Below are positions 1-5,161 of a stretch of DNA of 6,597 nucleotides, piece by piece. Under the pieces are notes generated by a model. That model saw only the letters and a program-made list of their open reading frames with translations. It had not been told where the DNA came from and made no database searches. The stretch covers positions 1 through 6,597 of the forward strand of contig JBICIE010000286.1 of NCBI GenBank assembly GCA_043101635.1. The letters are read 5' to 3'. The stretch's first letter is position 1. Each line of letters begins with the position of its first letter. The translations under genes were made by a program, and so were the position numbers. This DNA is from CAYMJK01 sp043101635 (GTDB lineage Bacteria > Planctomycetota > Phycisphaerae > Phycisphaerales > UBA1924).

Positions 1-1529
1 CCGACGAGCAGGCCGCCGGCGCCGCCGAAGCCGGAATCCCAGAGGATCTCCATCAGCGACGGGAGATTGATGGGTCGCTCGACGAGCGCCGTCAGCGCTG
101 TGCCGACGGTGAGCGCGGCGCCGGTCATGACGGCCATGGAGATGAGCGTGCGCCGGTCGCGGATCTCGGCGAGCTGCCAGATGGCCACGCCGCAGCCGGT
201 CAGGATGAGCACGAAGAAGACGACGCTCTGGGAGAGCGCGATGCAGACGAGGGCCGCGTGCAGGGCGCTGATGGCCAGCGCCATGCGCTGGTCATAGGCG
301 ATGACGAGGATGACGGCGACGAAGACGCTCGGCGCCACGCCGAAGAGGGTGAGCAGTCGCGGCTCGAGCACGGCGCCGACGCAGGCGATGGCCATGGTGG
401 CGCCGAGCGTCAGCGCGATGCCGGCCATGCGGTGGGGATTGCGCCGGACGCGATCGTTGAACAGGGCCAGATACACGGCGCCGGCGAGCGTGATGGCAAT
501 GACGACGGCGAAGAGCCCGATGCGGTGCAGCCACAGCGTCCAGACGGGCGTGGCTTCGCGGAAGCGGTCGCGCTCCTCCATGAAGAGGGCGAACTGGGCC
601 GCGGTCAGTTCCTCGCCGCGCGTGTAGATCGGCTTGTTCTGCGGCTCTTCGCGGAAGACGGGCTCGACGGAGGCGGCGGCCTCGGCCTGCTTCTCGGCGG
701 TGGCGGTCTCGTCGAGGCGGAACAGCGGGACGACGGGGTCGGGCATGAGGCGCGCGATGATGACTTTGCGCAGTTGCTCGGGCGCCTGGGCGTTGCGGGC
801 CAGGATGAGCAGATCGACCTCGACGTGCTCGCGGGCCTGGCCGACGTTGATCAGGGGGCTGGCGCCGGTGGTCTTGGCCAGCGTCTCGACGCCGCCTTCG
901 TGGCGGACTTCGATGGTCTTGCGGAAGGTCTGCGAGGCTTCGACCTGGGCGGCGTCGCGCGGGGCCATGGGGTGGCGGCGCAGCTCGGTGGCCAGACGCC
1001 CGATGGTGTCGCGCCACTGGTCGGCGCCGGGGGCGCCGGGGGCGTAGCGCTTCAGGGCTTCGAGGCGCTCGGGATCGAGGGAGAACTTCTGCTGAATCTC
1101 CGGGGCGATGGTCTCGATCGATTCGGCCTCGGCGACCACGCTGGGCAGGCTGCGCAGCTCGTCGATGGCGGTCTTGAGGGCGGGCAGTTCGATGTAGACG
1201 CGCGGCGCCTGGCCGCGGGCCAGCTCCCGGGCGTCGTTGGTGGCGGCCTCATCCAGGGCCTTGAAGGGCACGCGGACGACGCGCGTCTCGGTCATCACCC
1301 GTCCGACGGCGATCAGCGGCTGCTCGCGGGCCCAGGTGGCGACCGCCGCGGCGAAGATGGCAAACAGCGCGCACGTCAGCGCGGCGTAGCCGAACACCGG
1401 CGAGCGCATCGCCGCCCGCAGCAGCGCGGCCGGATGCGTGCGCTGGCGGCGCAGCGAGGTCCGGCGTCCGCTCGGGCGGACGGTGGCCGGGCGAGCCCTG
1501 GCTGCGGGCTTGGGGGGGTCTTTCGGCAT
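1..1529 (-). CDS. pgpH: 7TM-HD family membrane phosphohydrolase (PgpH/YqfF type), N-terminal 509 codons, truncated by the left window edge
   Basis: In the family, PgpH of Listeria is a membrane c-di-AMP phosphodiesterase: an extracytoplasmic 7TMR-HDED domain, seven membrane helices and a cytoplasmic HD hydrolase domain. Seen here: a basic, proline-rich N-terminus (residues 1-45), a first membrane helix (about 47-66), and a long soluble segment (about 67-333) ending in the typical KPIYTRGEELTAAQF stretch. Hydrophobic helices then follow at about 334-357, 367-388, 391-412, 416-432, 434-453 and 460-484, with a further one starting at the edge. The HD motifs would lie outside the window, so catalytic integrity cannot be judged. 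The ATG at 1529 is chosen because GGAG inside the last codons of phoH sits 5 nt upstream. The gap to the phoH stop is only 2 nt, implying one operon with translational coupling. No in-frame stop is present down to base 1. Codons 4-6 contain a C7 run (G7 on the plus strand, 1512-1518). Family assignment is firm; the exact nucleotide substrate is inferred. Confidence 0.9.
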   Translation of the reverse strand, partial: MPKDPPKPAARARPATVRPSGRRTSLRRQRTHPAALLRAAMRSPVFGYAALTCALFAIFAAAVATWAREQPLIAVGRVMTETRVVRVPFKALDEAATNDARELARGQAPRVYIELPALKTAIDELRSLPSVVAEAESIETIAPEIQQKFSLDPERLEALKRYAPGAPGADQWRDTIGRLATELRRHPMAPRDAAQVEASQTFRKTIEVRHEGGVETLAKTTGASPLINVGQAREHVEVDLLILARNAQAPEQLRKVIIARLMPDPVVPLFRLDETATAEKQAEAAASVEPVFREEPQNKPIYTRGEELTAAQFALFMEERDRFREATPVWTLWLHRIGLFAVVIAITLAGAVYLALFNDRVRRNPHRMAGIALTLGATMAIACVGAVLEPRLLTLFGVAPSVFVAVILVIAYDQRMALAISALHAALVCIALSQSVVFFVLILTGCGVAIWQLAEIRDRRTLISMAVMTGAALTVGTALTALVERPINLPSLMEILWDSGFGGAGGLLV

Positions 1530-1531
1530 GC

Positions 1532-2377
1532 CTACTCCGCGGCCTGTTCCCGAACGCCGTAGGCCTCGACGATCCGCTGCACCAGATCATGGCGCACGAC
1601 ATCGGCGCGGTCCAGCGCCACGATCGCCACGCCCCTGACCCGGGCCAGCCGCCGGGCGGCGTCGATCAGGCCGCTGGCGGCGGGGTCGGGCAGGTCGATC
1701 TGGGTCGGGTCGCCGGTGACGATCATCTTCGATCCGTGCCCCATGCGGGTGAGGAACATCTGCATCTGCCCAGCGGTCGTGTTCTGGCCCTCATCGAGGA
1801 TCACGACGCTGGCGTTGAGCGTCCGCCCGCGCATGTACGCCAGCGGGGCGATCTCCACCACATCGTTGGCGATGAACCGCTGGATGGTCGCGTAGTCCAG
1901 CATGTCGTGCAGGGCGTCCAGCAGGGGGCGCAGGTAGGGGTTGACCTTGGCCTGCAGGTCGCCGGGGAGGAAACCCAGCTTCTCACCGGCCTCGATGGCC
2001 GGTCGCACCAGCACCAGCTTGCGGACCCGGCCGGTGCGCATCAGGTGGACGGCCGCGGCCACGGCCAGATAGGTCTTGCCGGTGCCGGCGGGGCCGCTGC
2101 CGATGACCAGGTCGTGGGTGCGGATGGCCTCGATGTAGGTTTCCTGGTTGGGCGTGCGGGGGCGGATGAGCCTGCCGGCGGCGTAGACGGCCATCTGGCC
2201 TTCCCACCAGGCGCCGCCGACCGGGCCGACGGCGGCCGGGCCCTCGGGCAGGCGGCCGGATTCCTCGGCGATGAGCTGGAGGACCTCCTCGCGGGACAGG
2301 GCGCCGCCGGAGGCGCCGATGCGCTCCAGCGTGCGCCGGGCGGCCTCGACCGAGCGCGAGGGGCCATCGAGGCTCAC
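1532..2377 (-). CDS. phoH: PhoH family P-loop ATPase, starting at a GTG directly after an in-frame TAG
   Basis: PhoH proteins are cytoplasmic P-loop NTPases related to superfamily 1 helicase cores and thought to act in RNA metabolism; the gene commonly sits with pgpH and ybeY. Seen: Walker A GSGPAGTGKT (residues 93-102), the PhoH signature RPAIEAGEKLGFLPGDLQ (125-142), Walker B VVILDEGQNTT (191-201), FLTRMGHGSKMIVTGDPTQ (208-226) and the C-terminal DVVRHDLVQRIVEAYG block (259-274). Walker B has DEGQ where DEAQ is usual. Length is 281 aa against roughly 320 for typical PhoH; the missing 40 residues are encoded just upstream in the same frame beyond a TAG at 2378-2380 (separate entry). The GTG at 2377 is the first usable start after that TAG and has GAGG (2386-2383) 5 nt upstream, so it could be a real restart. 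The ATPase core is intact, so the protein may work without its complete N-terminal domain. The last codons carry the ribosome site for pgpH. Family call is firm; start and gene status are uncertain. Confidence 0.93.
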   Translation of the reverse strand: MSLDGPSRSVEAARRTLERIGASGGALSREEVLQLIAEESGRLPEGPAAVGPVGGAWWEGQMAVYAAGRLIRPRTPNQETYIEAIRTHDLVIGSGPAGTGKTYLAVAAAVHLMRTGRVRKLVLVRPAIEAGEKLGFLPGDLQAKVNPYLRPLLDALHDMLDYATIQRFIANDVVEIAPLAYMRGRTLNASVVILDEGQNTTAGQMQMFLTRMGHGSKMIVTGDPTQIDLPDPAASGLIDAARRLARVRGVAIVALDRADVVRHDLVQRIVEAYGVREQAAE

Positions 2378-2500
2378 CTAGCCCTCGCGGGCGGCGATGG
2401 AGACGCCCAGGGCCTCACGGAGCATCTTGAGGTTGCGGTCGCCGACGCCCCGCAGCGCGACGGCATCGGGCCCGGCGGGGACTGGCACGTGAACCTGCAC
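2378..2500 (-). pseudogene. Severed N-terminal segment of PhoH: 40 codons ending in an in-frame TAG
   Basis: Reading minus from a GTG at 2500 gives 40 codons and then TAG at 2380-2378. Residues 18-40, starting GVGDRNLKMLREALG and ending AAREG, match the usual start of PhoH, where a small KH-like N-terminal domain begins with a G-x-x-D-R-N-L pattern. The next codons after TAG (VSLDGPSRSVEAARRTLERI) are the natural continuation in the same frame, so the domain is cut in the middle by one codon. With TAG read as an amino acid, the joined protein would be about 322 aa, the normal family size. A single change from CAG or GAG would create the TAG. The start is uncertain: a GGAG lies 12 nt upstream of the GTG, further than ideal, within a GGAGTCTCC palindrome. 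It could be a nonsense mutation, a sequencing or assembly error, a readthrough site, or a split gene whose second half is restarted at the adjoining GTG. Confidence 0.7.
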
Positions 2501-2607
2501 GAGTAGCGGAGACTCCGGCAGCCGGCCCGGCTCGCCCGACGCGGGCGCTGCGGGCCAGCGCGGCCAAGGCGTATGGTAGATCGGCCGGCCGGTCCGGTGG
2601 GAGCGTG
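2501..2607. promoter_or_regulatory. Divergent intergenic region between phoH and the lipoprotein gene
   Basis: This 107-bp stretch must hold the promoters of both the phoH-pgpH operon (minus) and the lipoprotein gene (plus). It is very GC-rich, with GGCCGGCC-type self-complementary sequence at about 2583-2595. A TATGGT at 2572-2577 could be a weak plus-strand -10 box, but no convincing -35 box is spaced from it. GGTGGGAG at 2596-2603 is the ribosome binding site of the lipoprotein gene. No minus-strand sigma-70 pair stands out. The promoter role is inferred from gene orientation rather than from motifs. Confidence 0.35.
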
Positions 2608-3039
2608 ATGCAAATGCGGATTCTGCTTCTGGTTACAGCGCTGCTGGCGGGCGGGGGCGCCGGGGGCGTGGGGGTCGTGGGGATCGTGGGGTGCGCCTCG
2701 GGGCCGGCCGATTCGCCGCGGCAGGCGGGCAGCGCGGCGGGCGGGCAGGCCTCGGGGGACTGGGACGATGTGCCGGCGGCGATCTGGACCGCCGCGGGCC
2801 AGAGCGAACTGGCGGTGGAGCAGATCCGCCCGGGGCCGGACCGGCTGGAGGCGACGCTGCGGACCGTGCGCAGCGAGCCGGTGACGGTCACCGCGCTGCG
2901 CGGGGAGGGCGGGGCCATCGAACTGGAGGCGAAGTGGGGGCGCTTCGGCGACGGGCGCCAGCAGGCCGCAGCGCTGGTGGAGCGCATCGGGCGCAGGCTG
3001 GGGCAGCTCGAGGGCCGGGCGTGGGCGCCGGTTCGGTAG
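2608..3039 (+). CDS. Small secreted lipoprotein, possibly DUF3568-like
   Basis: The product is 143 aa. It starts with a short N-region containing one Arg (MQMR), a hydrophobic glycine-rich stretch and the lipobox IVGC, so the mature lipoprotein would begin at Cys29. The mature part has a Gly/Ala/Ser-rich linker to about residue 50. A compact domain follows: a helix-like segment around WTAAGQSELAVEQI, strands around LEATLRTVRSEPVTVTALR and AIELEAKWGRFGD, then a C-terminal helix around QQAAALVERIGRRLGQL. The arrangement of a G-x-FGD turn before a final helix resembles planctomycete and chlamydial DUF3568-type lipoproteins, but I cannot confirm this. ATG 2608 is preferred because GGGAG at 2599-2603 lies 4 nt upstream; GTG 2605 and ATG 2614 are alternatives in the same frame. 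It is transcribed away from phoH and ends in TAG. Function is unknown. The signal-peptide DNA is repetitive and G-rich (separate entry). Confidence 0.75.
   Translation: MQMRILLLVTALLAGGGAGGVGVVGIVGCASGPADSPRQAGSAAGGQASGDWDDVPAAIWTAAGQSELAVEQIRPGPDRLEATLRTVRSEPVTVTALRGEGGAIELEAKWGRFGDGRQQAAALVERIGRRLGQLEGRAWAPVR
2653..2703 (+). repeat. G-run tract with three 9-bp repeats inside the lipoprotein signal-peptide codons
   Basis: Six runs of four or five G occur on the coding strand: 2653-2657, 2662-2666, 2670-2674, 2679-2682, 2688-2691 and 2700-2703, with loops of 3 to 8 nt. This satisfies the usual pattern for a potential intramolecular G-quadruplex in DNA and in the mRNA. Within it, 2668-2676, 2677-2685 and 2686-2694 are three near-copies of GTGGGGNNC encoding VGV, VGI and VGC, the last providing the lipobox Cys. 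The repeat may have grown by slippage. Folding is inferred from the pattern only. Confidence 0.55.
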
Positions 3040-3073
3040 GGGCGCTGCGGAGGGCGGCGGCCGCCGCGAGCAT

Positions 3074-3121
3074 CCGGCAAGCCGGCGCCCGCGGGTTATC
3101 ACCCGTCATGCAGCAGTTTTT
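3074..3121 (+). terminator. Weak candidate terminator of the lipoprotein gene
   Basis: Two small hairpins lie 35-66 nt after the lipoprotein stop: CCGGC-AA-GCCGG (3074-3085) and CGGGT-TATC-ACCCG (3092-3105). A T5 run follows at 3117-3121, 11 nt after the second stem, which is further than in a classical intrinsic terminator. The position between convergent genes fits a terminator, but stem length and T spacing make it a weak call. Confidence 0.35.
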
Positions 3122-3171
3122 GTGGCCATAAACATCGTTGCGATGGCCATCAAGATCGCTGCGATGGCCAT
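3109..3171. repeat. 21-bp-period tandem repeat with TGGCCAT cores between convergent genes
   Basis: GGCCAT occurs at 3124-3129, 3145-3150 and 3166-3171, exactly 21 bp apart. Units 3130-3150 and 3151-3171 match at 18 of 21 positions; 3109-3129 is a degenerate unit sharing mainly the core. In the two good units the core is the palindrome ATGGCCAT. A 21-bp period is two helical turns, so the cores face the same side of the DNA. In one plus frame the units encode MAINIVA, MAIKIAA and MAIETAS, but that frame has no ribosome site. Confidence 0.6.
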
Positions 3172-3279
3172 CGAAACCGCCTCTGCGCCCGCCGGGACCG
3201 CCTCGAAGGCCCGTGCGAGGGCCCGGGCGGGCGCGGGCGCCGCCTCGACCCGCGCTGCCCGGTACTCGGACCCTCGCGC

Positions 3280-3297
3280 GCAGCGCCGAAACGCTGC
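3280..3297 (-). terminator. UUCG-loop hairpin directly after the stop of the minus-strand dockerin gene
   Basis: On the minus strand the base after the TAG begins GCAGCG-T-TTCG-G-CGCTGC: a 6-bp stem plus a T-G wobble closing a TTCG tetraloop, a very stable RNA loop type. The wobble becomes a C-A mismatch on the other strand, so the hairpin favours minus-strand RNA. No T-run follows, so it is either a 3'-end stabilising structure or a terminator needing another factor. Confidence 0.45.
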
Positions 3298-5001
3298 CTA
3301 CTTCGGCCGCTTGGCGTACTCATCCGTGTAGATGGCGTAGTCGACAAAGTCGACCTTGAAGTCGCGGTTCATGTCCACGCGCCGGCTGCCGAGGGCGTAG
3401 TACTCGTTGAACAGGTACAGGTCCTTGTCATCGATGACGCCGTCGCCGGTCAGCTCGGCGTTGTTGCAGCCGAGATCGTGCTCGACGAGCCACGCGGCCC
3501 GCTCGTCGGTGGAGGCCGTCTCCCCGCCGGGATCGTGCACCAGCACGTGCAGCGACCAGAAGCCGCAGCCGACCGGGTCGGCCTGCATGTCGGTGAAGTC
3601 GGCCCATGTCTCGTGGTCGGAGTCGTACCAGGCGCTCGGCCCCGGCTGCACAGGATCGTCGTCTGCGACGCTGGTGTAGGAGTTGTTCAACTGCGCCCGG
3701 CGCAGCTGCGGCCAGGTGCTCGAGTCCGAGTAGATGTACTCGATGTACGCGACGCCCTGCGGCGTGACGCCGATGACCGGGTGGTAGGCGTCGCCCGACT
3801 CCGGGAACCGGCCCGTCTGCAGCACCGCCGGCGCCCAGTCGTCGCTCTGGTAGTCATCGAGGTCGGGATCGATCACGTACCACTGCACCAGGAACTGACC
3901 GAGCGCTGCAGGAGGCGTCCCGCCATCCGACTCGTGTATCTGCTGCACCGCGAAGATGGTCGGGGCGTAGTTCGGATCGTACACGAGCACGGCGGATGAG
4001 AAGAAGTTGCTGACGCCCGCCGCCGGCCCCCAACCTGATTCTGGCGTCACTGGGGTGCCGCTGGTCGTGAAGAACTCATACCCCTCGTCGAGTTCCGGGT
4101 CGGCGATGGCGCCGCTGGCGTTCTTCGGCAGCCGGTATTCCCAATCGCCCTCGTCCTGGTACAGGACACTGAGGCGGATCTCATCCCGCTCCCCGAACTC
4201 CGGGACGTTGCTGAGGAAGAACTGTGCATTGTCGAACTCGTCGAAGGGCTCCTGCACGGCGTAGTGCTGCGTCGAAGTGTCGGCGGGGACGTGGAGGACT
4301 CCATACAGGATGCTGAAAGTGCTCTCGTCCGGCCGGTCGCCATCCAGGAGGGAGTCGCCGGCATTTGAGAGCGGGATGATGATGAACGCCTCGGATGAGG
4401 TGCCGGAGTCCTGGTACTTCGTCGAGGTCGCGATGTACACGAACTGGTCGTCGATCGCCATCGTCGGCAGGTCCACAATCGTGATGAACCGAAGATCCGG
4501 GTCGATTGATTCATCCGCAAGGTCGAAGTGCGGTCCGGTGGCGCCCGGTTGGGCATTTGTGAAGATGTACCAGTCGTTGGTCGAGAAGCTGTCCGGCGTC
4601 TCGTCGTGCGACACCGCGAGGTGCAGCACGGAGATCAGGTTGTCGTCCTTCTGTTCGCTGCAGATCATCCACAGCCGGCCGTTGATCGGATCGTACTCGA
4701 CGCGCGGATCGAACAGGATGCCCTCTTCGGTATCCACGCGTTTGAACGGGAACCCGCTCTCCGAGGCGTGCCACTCCTCGATCAGCGAGCCGGCGCGCGT
4801 GTAGAGCGTGACGTACTGGTTGGATGTCGTGACGACGCGCGCGGTGCTGGCGGCCAGCCCGGCGTCCACCGGCCGCGAATCGATCGGGAACCCGACGGGA
4901 TAGTCTTCGTTCACGACGAAGGCGACCTTCTTGACCTGGGCGTGGGCAGCGCCCGACGATGCGGCGATCGCGCACGCGGCGATCAGGAGGCGAGGCAGCA
5001 T
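3298..5001 (-). CDS. Secreted protein of unknown function with C-terminal dockerin-like Ca-binding pair
   Basis: The product is 567 aa. Residues 1-21 form a signal peptide (MLPRLLIAACAIAASSGAAHA, cleavage likely before Q22). The body is acidic, rich in Asp, Tyr and Trp, and reads as mostly beta structure. FDPRVEYDPINGRLW (97-111) followed by HLAVSHDETPDSF resembles a motif seen in secreted bacterial beta-propeller-like proteins, but no catalytic set is recognisable. The C-terminus holds two 12-residue loops, ELTGDGVIDDKD (516-527) and DMNRDFKVDFVD (543-554), each followed by an aromatic helix: a dockerin-like layout. The first loop is imperfect, with Glu and Thr at calcium positions 1 and 3; the second has the canonical D-x-N-x-D. 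Start: the ATG at 5001 has AAAGGAGA upstream and places the signal peptide at the N-terminus; the frame stays open to 5208 but that stretch is not protein-like. It is divergent from the FG-GAP dockerin gene. It may be a cell-surface or matrix component; ligand unknown. Confidence 0.9.
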   Translation of the reverse strand: MLPRLLIAACAIAASSGAAHAQVKKVAFVVNEDYPVGFPIDSRPVDAGLAASTARVVTTSNQYVTLYTRAGSLIEEWHASESGFPFKRVDTEEGILFDPRVEYDPINGRLWMICSEQKDDNLISVLHLAVSHDETPDSFSTNDWYIFTNAQPGATGPHFDLADESIDPDLRFITIVDLPTMAIDDQFVYIATSTKYQDSGTSSEAFIIIPLSNAGDSLLDGDRPDESTFSILYGVLHVPADTSTQHYAVQEPFDEFDNAQFFLSNVPEFGERDEIRLSVLYQDEGDWEYRLPKNASGAIADPELDEGYEFFTTSGTPVTPESGWGPAAGVSNFFSSAVLVYDPNYAPTIFAVQQIHESDGGTPPAALGQFLVQWYVIDPDLDDYQSDDWAPAVLQTGRFPESGDAYHPVIGVTPQGVAYIEYIYSDSSTWPQLRRAQLNNSYTSVADDDPVQPGPSAWYDSDHETWADFTDMQADPVGCGFWSLHVLVHDPGGETASTDERAAWLVEHDLGCNNAELTGDGVIDDKDLYLFNEYYALGSRRVDMNRDFKVDFVDYAIYTDEYAKRPK

Positions 5002-5053
5002 GGGTCTCTCCTTTTTCCCGCCCGCGATCTCCTGCGCCGGCGGGATGTTCCGC

Positions 5054-5082
5054 ATTTTTGGAAGGGTCGTCCGATCTGTCGC
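5054..5082 (-). promoter_or_regulatory. Possible promoter of the minus-strand dockerin gene
   Basis: Reading minus, GCGACA (5082-5077) is followed after 17 nt by AAAAAT (5059-5054). Each box matches the sigma-70 consensus at four of six positions. It would start RNA near 5047, about 45 nt before the ATG at 5001 and upstream of the AAAGGAGA ribosome site. The match is modest and could be chance. Confidence 0.3.
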
Positions 5083-5090
5083 CCCGGCGC

Positions 5091-5119
5091 TTGCAATCGG
5101 CGCGGCAATAGGGGATAAT
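5091..5119 (+). promoter_or_regulatory. Strong sigma-70-like promoter for the FG-GAP dockerin gene
   Basis: TTGCAA (5091-5096) and GATAAT (5114-5119) are separated by exactly 17 nt, close to the vegetative consensus TTGACA-17-TATAAT, and stand out in otherwise GC-rich DNA. RNA would start near 5126, giving a leader of about 36 nt with GGAG at 5150-5153. The -10 box sits inside a near-palindrome, AGGG-GATAATT-CCCT (5110-5124), where a repressor could bind; that part is inference. Confidence 0.6.
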
Positions 5120-5161
5120 TCCCTGAAGCGCCCGACGCGCCGTGCGAACGGAGTGCGAACG

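Larger units (their letters stand above)
3040..3297. other. Convergent intergenic region without a supported gene
   Basis: This 258-bp gap separates the 3' ends of the lipoprotein gene (plus) and the dockerin gene (minus). It contains the weak hairpins, the 21-bp repeat and the hairpin at 3280-3297 listed separately. Positions 3172-3279 are GC-rich with recurring CCGCCTC and GGGC words and no recognisable motif. No RNA gene or convincing reading frame is seen. Confidence 0.6.

Noticed and set aside
258..1562. Long plus-strand open frame of 434 codons
   Set aside because: It lies antisense to pgpH, its product is Gly/Asp/Gln-rich with no domain, and the minus strand has clear 7TM-HD features. 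Long antisense frames are expected in GC-rich coding DNA.
1589..2506. Plus-strand open frame of 305 codons across phoH
   Set aside because: It is antisense to the Walker motifs of phoH and has a low-complexity His/Gly/Gln composition.
2374..3102. Minus-strand frame of 242 codons over the lipoprotein gene and phoH N-terminus
   Set aside because: Its product is Pro/Arg/Ala-rich without motifs, and the plus-strand lipoprotein has a ribosome site, signal peptide and lipobox.
3122..3331. Small plus-strand frame starting with MAI heptads (69 aa)
   Set aside because: It has no Shine-Dalgarno upstream of the GTG, a low-complexity Ala/Arg tail, and overlaps the end of the opposite gene. The repeat is better described at DNA level.
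4931..5161. 77-codon N-terminal extension of the FG-GAP protein
   Set aside because: It would bury the signal peptide, overlap the divergent gene and place the promoter inside the coding region.
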